From contig NZ_CP109055.1 in NCBI RefSeq assembly GCF_035975855.1, positions 8,556,001 to 8,620,000 of the forward strand: a stretch of 64,000 nucleotides of DNA, in the 5' to 3' direction. This stretch comes from Streptomyces sp. NBC_01304 (GTDB lineage Bacteria; Actinomycetota; Actinomycetes; Streptomycetales; Streptomycetaceae). How positions within the stretch are numbered: the stretch's first letter is position 1; each line of letters starts with the position of its first letter. The position numbers and the translations under genes are program-made. Below, one piece after another: positions 56,974 to 64,000 of this stretch. Below the pieces are notes generated by a model that saw nothing but the letters and a program-made list of their open reading frames with translations, was not told the DNA's origin and ran no database searches.

Positions 56974-57912
56974 TCAGCCCCGAGACCGCCCCCGCGAAAC
57001 CGCCACCCCCGCCAGGCACAACGCCCCACCCCCGAGCGTCACCCACCCCGGCACCTCATCAAGCGCGACCCAGGACATCAGCACAACCAGAGCCGGCACG
57101 GCATAAGTCGTGGCCCCCATTTTCCCGGCAGTGGTCCGGGCAAGGGCGTACGCCCACGTCGTAAACGCAAGGGCAGTCGGAAACAGCCCGAGATACACCA
57201 TGTTCAGCGTCGCAGACACCGGCGCCCGCCCCACCTCGTCCACCAACACCCCCGCGAACGGCAGACACCCCACCGCCCCGATCGCGCACCCGAACGTCGT
57301 CGCCTGCAACGGCGACGCATGCCGCAGCGCCGGCTTCTGGGCAACGACCCCACCCGCGTACGACACCGCCGCGAGCAGACACAGGAACACCCCGAGCAGC
57401 GACGCGTTGCCCGAACCGGACATGGACAGGCCGACCACCGCCGCCCCGGCGAAGGACACCGCCATCCCGGCGAGCAGCCGCTTCGGCAGACCCTCCTTGA
57501 GCAGCCACCCCGCGAGCAGCGCCATCACCAGCGGCCCGACGTTCACGACGAGCGCCGCCGTGCCCGCGTCGACCTTCTGCTCGCCCCAGTTGAGCACCAC
57601 CATGTAGACGCCGAACCACAGCAGCCCGGACACCACGATCCCCGGCCAGGCGGCCCGCGGGGGCAGCCCCTCGCGGCGTATCAGCAGCACCACACCGAGC
57701 GCGAGGGCCCCCGAGAGCAGTCGCCCGAGCGCGAGCGCGCCGGGCGAGTAGGCCTCGCCCGCGCTGCGGATCGACACGAAGGCGGAGGCCCACAGCACCA
57801 CCGTGACGGCCGCGGCGGCCAGGGCGAGGGTTCCGGCACGGCGGGAAGCGGTCCCGGAGTCGGGTGCTGGGTGGGAGTCGACGGGGGGCGCGGAGGGCGA
57901 GGGGTTGCTCAT
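56974..57912 (-). CDS. EamA/DMT family exporter
   Basis: A 312-residue membrane protein with ten predicted helices in two EamA halves, each with the hallmark pattern: VVLWASAFVSIRSAGEAYSPGALALGRLLSGAL and ALLAGWLLKEGLPKRLLAGMAVSFAGAAVVG in the first, NMVYLGLFPTALAFTTWAYALART and VPALVVLMSWVALDEVPGWVTLGGGALCLAGVAVS in the second. It may export amino acids or other metabolites. The start ATG at 57912 follows AGGG. Confidence 0.9.
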   Translation of the reverse strand: MSNPSPSAPPVDSHPAPDSGTASRRAGTLALAAAAVTVVLWASAFVSIRSAGEAYSPGALALGRLLSGALALGVVLLIRREGLPPRAAWPGIVVSGLLWFGVYMVVLNWGEQKVDAGTAALVVNVGPLVMALLAGWLLKEGLPKRLLAGMAVSFAGAAVVGLSMSGSGNASLLGVFLCLLAAVSYAGGVVAQKPALRHASPLQATTFGCAIGAVGCLPFAGVLVDEVGRAPVSATLNMVYLGLFPTALAFTTWAYALARTTAGKMGATTYAVPALVVLMSWVALDEVPGWVTLGGGALCLAGVAVSRGRSRG

Positions 57913-58008
57913 GGCCGAAACCCTATGGTCACGACACTTCGGCGCCCACCGAATTGTCGGCCGGCCAAGAGGTGGGCCGGCAGGTCGGGCCAACAGGCGT
58001 CCCGGACA

Positions 58009-58061
58009 GATCAGTTGGCGCAGGCTCGCACGGCTCGCACGGCTCGCACGGATCAGTTGGC
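58009..58061. repeat. Direct repeat GATCAGTTGGC around three 9-bp repeats at the TetR stop codon
   Basis: GATCAGTTGGC occurs at 58009 and 58051, the second spanning the TGA stop of the TetR gene. Between them GGCTCGCAC is repeated three times (58023-58049). Confidence 0.75.
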
Positions 58062-58736
58062 AGTGGCCCGCAGCGCCGCGTACTGCAGTTCCAGCCCGTC
58101 GAGGAGCGCCTTGAGCCCCGCCTCGAAGGCCCGCTCGTCGATCTTCTCCTGCCGCTCCGCGAGCAGATGCGCCTGCCCGAGGTGCGGATAGTCCGCAGGG
58201 TCGTACGCGGCCTCGTCGTCCACGAATCCGCCCGCGAACGACCCGAGTGCCGAGCCCATGATGAAGTACCGCATCAGCGCACCGATGGAGGTGGCCTGGG
58301 CCGCGGGCCAGCCCGCCGCCGTCATCGCGCCGAACACCGCGTCGGCGAGCCGCAGTCCGGCCGGCCGGCGTCCCGGTCCCTGTGCGAGCACCGGCACGAT
58401 GTTGGGGTGCTCGGTGAGGGCGCCGCGGTAGGACACGGCCCAGTCGTGCAACGCGGTCCGCCAGTCCTGCCCGTCGAAGCGGCCGTCGCGGCCGTCGCGG
58501 CCGTCCTCGAACATCGACAGGTCGACCTGCGCACTCACCGAGTCCGCGACCGCCTCCAGGATCTGGTCCTTCGTGCGGAAGTGGTTGTACAGGGAGGGCC
58601 CGCTCACCCCCAGCTCGGCCGCGAGCCGCCGCGTGGAGACGGCCGCGAGGCCCTCAGCGTCCACGAGTTCACGCGCCGCCATGACGATGCGATCTCTGCT
58701 GAGGAGGGGCTTGCGCGGTCGGGCCATGCGGCTCAT
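58053..58736 (-). CDS. TetR family regulator of acyl-CoA and alcohol dehydrogenase genes
   Basis: A 227-residue repressor with a clear helix-turn-helix: RIVMAARELVDAEGLAAVSTRRLAAELGVSGPSLYNHFRTKDQILEAV in pieces, about residues 14-62, then a TetR_C ligand domain with GRDGRDGRFDG repeats. It is divergent from the acyl-CoA dehydrogenase, and AAACTA-N7-TAATTA lies between them; the matching site at 54287 links it to the aldehyde/alcohol dehydrogenase operon. ATG 58736 and ATG 58727 are both possible. Confidence 0.88.
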   Translation of the reverse strand: MSRMARPRKPLLSRDRIVMAARELVDAEGLAAVSTRRLAAELGVSGPSLYNHFRTKDQILEAVADSVSAQVDLSMFEDGRDGRDGRFDGQDWRTALHDWAVSYRGALTEHPNIVPVLAQGPGRRPAGLRLADAVFGAMTAAGWPAAQATSIGALMRYFIMGSALGSFAGGFVDDEAAYDPADYPHLGQAHLLAERQEKIDERAFEAGLKALLDGLELQYAALRATAN

Positions 58737-58755
58737 AGTAGGCCCTGCCCAGCTA

Positions 58756-58774
58756 AAACTAGCAGTGGTAATTA
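58756..58774. promoter_or_regulatory. Operator AAACTA-N7-TAATTA between TetR and acyl-CoA dehydrogenase genes
   Basis: The arms match 54287-54305 with the same 7-bp spacer. Location in the 67-bp divergent region is typical of TetR autoregulation. Confidence 0.65.
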
Positions 58775-58803
58775 AAAGTCTCGAGCAGGTGGGAGCGCGC
58801 GCG

Positions 58804-59955
58804 GTGAACCTGGAACTCAGCGAGGAACAGACAGCCGTCCGACAGCTCGCCGAGGACTTCGTGGCGCGCGAGATCACCCCGCACGTCATCGAGTGGGACC
58901 GCGCCGAGAACGTCGATCGCGCCATGGTGAAGAAGCTCGGCGAGGTCGGGTTCCTTGGCCTCACCATCGACGAGCAGTACGGCGGATCGGGCGGCGACCA
59001 CCTCGCGTACTGCCTGGTCACCGAGGAGCTCGGCCGCGGCGACTCCTCCGTGCGCGGCATCGTCTCCGTCTCGCTCGGCCTCGTCGCCAAGACCGTCGCG
59101 GCCTGGGGGAACGAGGAGCAGAAGCAGCGGTGGCTGCCCGGCCTCACCTCCGGCGAGCTCGTCGGCTGCTTCGGCCTCACCGAACCCGGCACCGGCTCCG
59201 ACGCGGGCAACCTCACCACCAGGGCGGTGCGCGACGGGGACTCGTACGTCGTCAACGGCACCAAGATGTTCATCACGAACGGCACTTGGGCCGATGTGTG
59301 CCTCCTCTTCGCCCGCACCAACGACGCCCCCGGCCACAAGGGCATCTCCGCATTCCTCATCCCCACCGACACCCCGGGCCTCACCCGACGCACCATCCAC
59401 GGCAAGCTCGGCCTGCGCGGCCAGGCCACCGCGGAGCTGGTCCTTCAGGACGTACGGGTGTCCGCGAGCGCGATGATGGCGCCCGAGGGCAAGGGTTTCT
59501 CGGTCGCCATGTCCGCGCTCGCCAAGGGGCGGATGTCGGTCGCGGCGGGCTGTGTCGGCATCGCGCAGGCCGCCCTCGACGCCGCCGTGCGGTACGCCGG
59601 CGAGCGCGAGCAGTTCGGCAAGCCCATCGCCCGGCACCAGCTCGTCCAGGAGCTGATCAGCGACATCGCGGTCGACGTGGACGCCGCCCGCCTGCTGACC
59701 TGGCGCGTCGCCGACCTCATCGACCGCGGGCAGCCCTTCGCGACCGAGTCGTCGAAGGCGAAGCTGTTCGCGTCGGAGGCCGCGGTGCGCGCCGCGAACA
59801 ACGCGCTGCAGGTGTTCGGCGGCTACGGCTACATCGACGAGTACCCGGCGGGCAAGCTGCTGCGGGACGCCCGCGTGATGACCCTCTACGAGGGCACCAG
59901 CCAGATCCAGAAGCTGGTCATCGGCCGTGCGCTGACGGGGGTTTCGGCTTTCTGA
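58804..59955 (+). CDS. Acyl-CoA dehydrogenase
   Basis: A 383-residue FAD enzyme that introduces an alpha-beta double bond into an acyl-CoA. FAD and substrate motifs: CFGLTEPGTGSDAGNL, MFITNGTWADVCLLFA, YAGEREQFGKPIARHQLVQE, QVFGGYGYIDEYPAGKLLRDARVMTLYEGTSQIQKLVIGRAL-type end, in which LYEGTSQIQ supplies the catalytic Glu of the short-chain/branched group. GTG 58804 is preceded by GGTGGGAG. It is controlled by the divergent TetR gene through the AAACTA site. Confidence 0.95.
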   Translation: MNLELSEEQTAVRQLAEDFVAREITPHVIEWDRAENVDRAMVKKLGEVGFLGLTIDEQYGGSGGDHLAYCLVTEELGRGDSSVRGIVSVSLGLVAKTVAAWGNEEQKQRWLPGLTSGELVGCFGLTEPGTGSDAGNLTTRAVRDGDSYVVNGTKMFITNGTWADVCLLFARTNDAPGHKGISAFLIPTDTPGLTRRTIHGKLGLRGQATAELVLQDVRVSASAMMAPEGKGFSVAMSALAKGRMSVAAGCVGIAQAALDAAVRYAGEREQFGKPIARHQLVQELISDIAVDVDAARLLTWRVADLIDRGQPFATESSKAKLFASEAAVRAANNALQVFGGYGYIDEYPAGKLLRDARVMTLYEGTSQIQKLVIGRALTGVSAF

Positions 59956-60016
59956 GTACGCGGCTGAGTATCCGTACGGATGGCTCAAGAGGCCCCGGGC
60001 CGGGACGCTGATCCAC

Positions 60017-60259
60017 ATGACAGACGCATCGAGCAAGCCGCAGAACACTCAGGCCTACTACGGAATGGCCGTCGCCTCCTTCGCCATCTCGGCCGGGGCC
60101 GTCGCCCTGGCCGTCTTCAAGATGGACGTCGATGTCTGGGTGCGGGCCTTCCTGGGGATCGGGATGCTCTACCTCACCACCTCCGCCTTCAACCTGGCCA
60201 AGGTGATCAGGGACAAGCAGGAGGCGGCGCGGGTGTCCGACCCCTTCAAGGGACTCTGA
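60017..60259 (+). CDS. YiaA/YiaB-type two-helix inner membrane protein
   Basis: An 80-residue protein with two hydrophobic helices (AYYGMAVASFAISAGAVALAVF and WVRAFLGIGMLYLTTSAFNLA) joined by a short KMDVDV turn, and a polar C-terminus KVIRDKQEAARVSDPFKGL. This matches the YiaAB domain of small membrane proteins of unknown role. It follows the acyl-CoA dehydrogenase by 61 bp. Confidence 0.85.
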   Translation: MTDASSKPQNTQAYYGMAVASFAISAGAVALAVFKMDVDVWVRAFLGIGMLYLTTSAFNLAKVIRDKQEAARVSDPFKGL

Positions 60260-60268
60260 GCCGTCCCC

Positions 60269-60283
60269 CTAAGCGCTTGCTCA
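60269..60283. promoter_or_regulatory. TetR site CTAAGCGCTTGCTCA, copy 1
   Basis: Identical 15-bp sequence to 61496-61510, with palindromic core AAGCGCTT. Located 47 bp before the TetR gene at 60330. This is a form used by acyl-CoA-sensing TetR repressors in actinobacteria. Confidence 0.72.
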
Positions 60284-60329
60284 CCCGCAGGGGTATGGTG
60301 TTCGCTCGGACAGTGGAAGGGGCGCAGCC

Positions 60330-60950
60330 ATGAGCGCGGCTCAGGAGATCGACGAGGACCAGCCATGGGGCGAGGTCGCGCCTGACGCGGCCCGGCGGCT
60401 GCTCGTCGCCGCGGTGGAGGCCTTCGCCGAGCGCGGTTATCACGCGACGACGACGCGGGACATCGCCGGCCGCGCCGGCATGAGCCCGGCCGCGCTCTAC
60501 ATCCACTACAAGACCAAGGAAGAGCTGCTCCACCGGATCAGCACGATCGGCCACGAGAAGGCCCTGCGCATCCTGTCGTCCGCCGCCGACGGGCCGGGCA
60601 GCGCCGCCGACCGGCTGGCTCAGGCCGTACGTTCCTTCGTCGTGTGGCACGCCGGGCACCACACCACGGCGCGGGTCGTCCAGTACGAGCTGGACGCGCT
60701 CGGCGAGGAGCACCGCGCCGAGGCGGTCCAGCTGCGCCGGCAGTGCGACGCGGCCGTGCGCCGCATCCTCAACGACGGTGTCGAATCGGGCGAGTTCGTG
60801 GTGCCTGACGTGCCCGGCACCACTCTCGCCGTCCTCTCGCTCTGCATCGACGTGGCCCGTTGGTTCAACACCGCGGGCCGCCGCACGCCGGAAGAGGTCG
60901 GCGAGAGCTACGCCGACCTCGTCCTGCGCATGGTGGGGGCCAAGAAGTAG
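60330..60950 (+). CDS. TetR family regulator (acyl-CoA type)
   Basis: A 206-residue repressor with helix-turn-helix RLLVAAVEAFAERGYHATTTRDIAGRAGMSPAALYIHYKTKEELLHRI in pieces, about residues 24-72. The C-terminal domain resembles lipid-metabolism TetR proteins (VVWHAGHHTTARVVQYELDALGEEHRAE). An identical 15-bp palindromic site precedes both this gene and the divergent MaoC-type gene, so it probably autoregulates and controls the hydratase. Confidence 0.9.
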   Translation: MSAAQEIDEDQPWGEVAPDAARRLLVAAVEAFAERGYHATTTRDIAGRAGMSPAALYIHYKTKEELLHRISTIGHEKALRILSSAADGPGSAADRLAQAVRSFVVWHAGHHTTARVVQYELDALGEEHRAEAVQLRRQCDAAVRRILNDGVESGEFVVPDVPGTTLAVLSLCIDVARWFNTAGRRTPEEVGESYADLVLRMVGAKK

Positions 60951-60972
60951 GCCCCGTACGAAGAGGGCCGGC

Positions 60973-61437
60973 TCAGAAGTAGAAGCGGGACACCGACTCC
61001 GCCACGCACGCGGGCTTGTCGCCGTCCTCGCGCTCGATCGTGACGGCCGTCGTGAGCTGCACCCCGCCGTCCTTCGTCTCGGTGACCTCCTTGATCACCC
61101 CGGTGGCGCGCAGCCGCGAGCCGACCGGCACGGGGGAGGGGAAGCGCACCTTGTTGGTGCCGTAGTTGATGCCCATCCTCACGTTCTCGACGCGCATGAT
61201 CTGCGGCACCAGGGTCGGCAGCAGCGACAGCGTCAGATAGCCGTGCGCGATGGTCGTGCCGAACGGCCCCGCGGCCGCCTTCTCCGCGTCGACGTGGATC
61301 CACTGGTGATCGCCGGTGGCGTCCGCGAAGAGGTCGATCCGCTTCTGGTCGATCTCCAGCCAGTCGCCCGCGCCGAGCTGCTCGCCGACTGCTGCCCGCA
61401 GCTCCTCGGCCGACGTGAAGATCCTTGGCTCTGCCAT
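60973..61437 (-). CDS. MaoC family hydratase/dehydratase
   Basis: A 154-residue hot-dog fold protein with the R-hydratase active-site block [16 protein letters not shown] (catalytic Asp and His) followed by [18 protein letters not shown], which is the hydratase 2 motif. It probably hydrates an enoyl-CoA. The start ATG 61437 has GGGAGGCAACGGAC upstream; earlier in-frame residues were rejected. The TetR site CTAAGCGCTTGCTCA lies 59-73 bp upstream. Confidence 0.93.
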   Translation of the reverse strand: MAEPRIFTSAEELRAAVGEQLGAGDWLEIDQKRIDLFADATGDHQWIHVDAEKAAAGPFGTTIAHGYLTLSLLPTLVPQIMRVENVRMGINYGTNKVRFPSPVPVGSRLRATGVIKEVTETKDGGVQLTTAVTIEREDGDKPACVAESVSRFYF

Positions 61438-61495
61438 GTCCGTTGCCTCCCGGGGCACTGTGCTGAGTTCGCGGCGTACTGCGTTCGCGACGTTT

Positions 61496-61510
61496 CTAAG
61501 CGCTTGCTCA
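61496..61510. promoter_or_regulatory. TetR site CTAAGCGCTTGCTCA, copy 2
   Basis: Exact copy of the site before the TetR gene at 60330. It lies in the divergent region between the MaoC-type gene and soxR, so soxR could also be affected. Confidence 0.72.
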
Positions 61511-61567
61511 GCATGGTTGCCGAGGGACACCGTGTCAACGAATGTGCGGGGACGTAGGGTCGAGCGC

Positions 61568-62029
61568 GTGCCGCAGATTCCCGAGAAGGTCCATGAACTC
61601 ACCGTCGGCCAGCTGTCCGCGCGCAGCGGCGCCGCCGTCTCCGCCCTGCACTTCTACGAGTCCAAGGGCCTGATCAGCAGCCGCCGTACGGCCGGCAACC
61701 AGCGCCGCTACGGCAGGGACGCGCTGCGCCGGGTCGCGTTCGTGCGCGCGGCGCAGCGCGTCGGCATCCCGCTCGCCACCATCCGGGACGCGCTCGCCGA
61801 GCTCCCCGAGGAGCGCACGCCCAACCGCGCCGACTGGGCGCGGCTCTCGGAGACGTGGCGCTCGGAGCTCGACGAGCGCATCAAGCAGCTCGGCCGGCTG
61901 CGCGACCATCTGACGGACTGCATCGGCTGCGGCTGTCTCTCGATGGAGACCTGCGTCCTGTCCAACCCGGACGACGTCTTCGGCGAGAAGCTGACAGGCT
62001 CGCGCCTGCTCGCGGAGAAGCGGACCTGA
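61568..62029 (+). CDS. soxR: Redox-sensing transcriptional activator SoxR (MerR family)
   Basis: A 153-residue MerR-type regulator. The winged helix [52 protein letters not shown] in pieces is followed by a dimerisation helix and the [2Fe-2S] motif C118-IG-C121-G-C123-LSMET-C129, which is diagnostic of SoxR. In Streptomyces, SoxR answers redox-active antibiotics rather than superoxide. The start GTG 61568 was chosen because the upstream in-frame part is not family-like. Confidence 0.93.
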   Translation: MPQIPEKVHELTVGQLSARSGAAVSALHFYESKGLISSRRTAGNQRRYGRDALRRVAFVRAAQRVGIPLATIRDALAELPEERTPNRADWARLSETWRSELDERIKQLGRLRDHLTDCIGCGCLSMETCVLSNPDDVFGEKLTGSRLLAEKRT

Positions 62030-62073
62030 GACCGTCGGCCGGGTGGCCTTGAGTGCCTTGGCCGGGGCCGCGC

Positions 62074-63141
62074 TCACTCGTACTCGGTGCCGCCCTTGCG
62101 GGTCAGATAGGCGGCGCTGACCGCCTTCGCGATCGCACGGCCGCCGGTCACCGGGCTGTACCGCTCGGCGGCCGGCCGGATGACGACGCCCTCCCGCAGG
62201 TGCAGCGCGCGCCCCGACACGGTCTCGCGCCCCGATGCCAGTTCCAGGACCTGCTCGGCGTCGTACGCGCCCTCGAACAGCCTTGGTACCAGCGGGAGTT
62301 CGCCGTCCAGGACGGCGGCCGGGTCCAGCCAGCGGACCTGTCCGTCGATCTCCGCCGACACGTCGAACACGGCATAGCCGAGCGTCTCGCGCCGCCCGTC
62401 CGCCCCGTACGTCAGGTCCTGTACGCCGGCGCCGTAGACCTCGCCGAACAGTCCGACCCGGCGTGCCCCGAGCCGCTCGGCGAGCTTGGCCGCGACCGCC
62501 GGGGCGTCATGCCCGAGCACGGCGCGCCAGTACAGATTGCGCGGGTCCTCCTGGAGTGCGAGGCCCTTCGCGCCGAAGCCCTTGGACGACACCTGGACCC
62601 TGCCGTCCTCGGCGAAGTACGTGAGCAGGCAGGCCGATCCGTGCAGCTTCTCGGTGAGCACGACGGGCTCGCCCGGCCGGAAGATGTCCGGGTAGCGCTG
62701 GATGTTCTCGATGTCGACCCAGGGCAACAGGTCGGGCGCCGACTCGACGTCGCCGTTCATGGTGGGCGGGATCGGCGGCACGCACTTGACGATGCCGAGC
62801 CGCTCCGCGAAGTCGGTGCCCTCGGCGGCGGCCTCGGCCAGGTCGGTCCCCGCGAGCGCCCCGGGGCGGCAGACGATGCCCTGCGACAGCTCGCCGCGCA
62901 GCCGGACGGCCTTGACCCGGTCGGACCTGGAGCCCGCGAGGCGGCCGGTCAGGCCCAGTTCGTCGATGAGCTCCGCGGGGAGCACGGACTGCTCCGGGAT
63001 GTAGAGCGCCGCGTCGCCGGTGCGGTAGGCGCCCTTGGCGACGACGGCGCGGTACAGGCCCACCTGGGCCAGTTCCAGCGCGTCGGCGTTGGGGTGCTCA
63101 TGGATGGTCAGCACTTCGGCGGTGACGCGCAGCGTCGACAT
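62074..63141 (-). CDS. ATP-dependent RNA ligase, DRB0094 (Rnl5) type
   Basis: A 355-residue protein. Residues about 160-170 are VVLTEKLHGSACLL, with Lys165 in the KxxG nucleotidyltransferase motif; later motifs include FGEVYGAGVQDL (motif III-like), EGVVIRP (motif IV) and AIAKAVSAAYL (motif V). The N-terminal 120 residues form an OB-fold-like domain with ALYIPEQSVLPAEL, a feature of the Deinococcus DRB0094 family. These enzymes seal RNA 3'-OH/5'-phosphate ends. GGGAG precedes the ATG. No RNA-repair partner is adjacent. Confidence 0.88.
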   Translation of the reverse strand: MSTLRVTAEVLTIHEHPNADALELAQVGLYRAVVAKGAYRTGDAALYIPEQSVLPAELIDELGLTGRLAGSRSDRVKAVRLRGELSQGIVCRPGALAGTDLAEAAAEGTDFAERLGIVKCVPPIPPTMNGDVESAPDLLPWVDIENIQRYPDIFRPGEPVVLTEKLHGSACLLTYFAEDGRVQVSSKGFGAKGLALQEDPRNLYWRAVLGHDAPAVAAKLAERLGARRVGLFGEVYGAGVQDLTYGADGRRETLGYAVFDVSAEIDGQVRWLDPAAVLDGELPLVPRLFEGAYDAEQVLELASGRETVSGRALHLREGVVIRPAAERYSPVTGGRAIAKAVSAAYLTRKGGTEYE

Positions 63142-63263
63142 GGCGGGGCTCCCGAAAGCGGATCGGTAATGCGTCAGTTGGGTTTCATCGCCCCCAACTG
63201 TCCAGGCCCGACCGGTTTTCGGCCACCGAATTTCAAGGGCCGGTTCACGATGCCGGGAGCGCG

Positions 63264-63331
63264 GCAGCCACCCTTCGCTCAGGGCCCCGCGAGCGCCGCA
63301 GCCACCCTTCGCTCAGGGTCCCGCAAGCGCC
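63264..63331. repeat. 34-bp tandem duplication over the BKACE stop codon
   Basis: GCAGCCACCCTTCGCTCAGG and the following 14 bp occur at 63264-63297 and 63298-63331 with two differences. The second copy contains the TGA stop and the last codons (ALAGP) of the BKACE gene. Confidence 0.85.
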
Positions 63332-64000
63332 GCCGCCACCAACTCCGCGTTGTCCGCCGCCCGTTCCCCGTCCGGCAGCAGCAGCGTGTCCTCGAGCCCG
63401 ATGCGCGTCGCGAGCCCGAGCCGCCCCGCCAGGCGCAGCACCGGCCAGGCCCCGCCCTCCTCGCCGTGCAGCAGTACCGGGCGGCCATGCGCGACCCCGA
63501 GCCGCGCGAGCAGCGCGTGCGCGGCCTCCTCGGCCGCAGCCGGCTCGTGGTCGGTGACTTCGGCGAGGACCCTGAGCACCCTGGGCGCCAGCGGCGAGCG
63601 CAGAAACCGCTCGGCCCCGTCCGTGCCCGACCAGATGCCCGCCTCGATGCCGACGCCCCGCTCGAGCAGCACCGCCGCCAGCTCCTCGGCGCCCGGCTCG
63701 TGCCAGTTCACCGAGGCGTGGTCGGGCAGCACGGTCCAGGACCGGACCCGCTCGATCCGGCTCGCGGGGTCCGGCTCGGCCCAGGCGCCGGTGGTCACCC
63801 CGACCGGAACCGTGACGAGGGAACGTACCGCTTCAAGGGTGGAGGCGACCGCACGCGGGGACAATGTGTCATGTCCACAGGGGGACTTGGGGTGCACATG
63901 GACATCGACGGCACCGGCGGCGACCGCACCCGCCGCGGACTCGGCAAGAGCCCCCGGGGACAGCGGCACCGCGCCGCCGTCGGCCGCGTCGCGGGCGCCG
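63313..64000 (-). CDS. 3-keto-5-aminohexanoate cleavage enzyme-like (BKACE, DUF849), C-terminal part
   Basis: About 229 codons are visible; the gene continues past the right edge because the frame stays open (GARDAADGGAVPLSPG). The key block is VDVHVHPKSPCGHDTLSP, with the HxH zinc ligands of BKACE proteins, followed by VPVGVTTGAW, ERVRSWTVLPDHASVNWHEPGAEEL and LARLGVAHGRPVLLHGEEG. BKACE enzymes cleave beta-keto acids with acetyl-CoA. The substrate class cannot be told from the visible part. Its stop codon is within a tandem duplication. Confidence 0.85.
   Translation of the reverse strand, partial: GARDAADGGAVPLSPGALAESAAGAVAAGAVDVHVHPKSPCGHDTLSPRAVASTLEAVRSLVTVPVGVTTGAWAEPDPASRIERVRSWTVLPDHASVNWHEPGAEELAAVLLERGVGIEAGIWSGTDGAERFLRSPLAPRVLRVLAEVTDHEPAAAEEAAHALLARLGVAHGRPVLLHGEEGGAWPVLRLAGRLGLATRIGLEDTLLLPDGERAADNAELVAAALAGP

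Overview
The window is high-GC actinobacterial DNA, almost certainly from Streptomyces or a close relative. The codon bias is extreme at the third position, GTG and TTG starts are common, ATGA/GTGA gene overlaps are frequent, secreted subtilases are abundant, TetR/LuxR/SARP regulators and an ECF sigma factor are present, and the rare leucine codon TTA appears in only two confident genes. I see no rRNA, tRNA, CRISPR array or autonomous transposon. One miniature inverted-repeat element is present.

Layout, left to right. (1) 1-4149: a leftward surface-polysaccharide run (partial NodB-type deacetylase, two GT2 glycosyltransferases, a CelD-type GNAT enzyme, a small membrane protein). (2) 4439-6923: a secreted SGNH esterase convergent with a membrane Ser/Thr kinase. 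(3) 6962-13257: a SigK/RskA-like sigma/anti-sigma pair divergent from a DUF4331 protein, a TPR protein and a NicO-type nickel/cobalt permease, with matching promoter-like motifs facing both ways. (4) 13374-23704: a small hypothetical protein, a CoA-transferase, a Tat-exported M20 amidohydrolase, a DrrAB-type exporter with its TetR regulator and twin operators, a FetB-like permease, an orphan Type ISP-like protein, a GntR regulator and homogentisate dioxygenase. (5) 23937-28861: a beta-helix membrane protein, two duplicated mini-ORFs, a cupredoxin-like lipoprotein and a polytopic membrane protein, all joined by GTGA stop/start overlaps; the last gene carries an in-frame MITE. (6) 28923-34873: TetR, a molybdopterin oxidoreductase, a citrate transporter and an MFS transporter. 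(7) 34940-53299: four subtilases, a LuxR-type regulator, a very large SARP/ATPase/TPR regulator and a giant FG-GAP-like secreted protein. (8) 53616-64000: a SnoaL-like protein, aldehyde and alcohol dehydrogenases, an EamA exporter, TetR and acyl-CoA dehydrogenase, a YiaAB protein, a second TetR, a MaoC-type hydratase, SoxR, an RNA ligase and a partial BKACE enzyme.

How it works together. The sequence supports several local circuits: SigK autoregulation with export of its signal to the DUF4331 operon, possible bldA control through TTA codons in the sigma factor and a glycosyltransferase, a TetR regulon joining the aldehyde/alcohol dehydrogenase pair to the acyl-CoA dehydrogenase, a second TetR site shared with the MaoC gene, and autoregulation of the drug exporter. 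A recurring oddity is small tandem duplications placed exactly over gene ends (DUF4331, TPR/NicO junction, beta-helix junction, TetR, BKACE).
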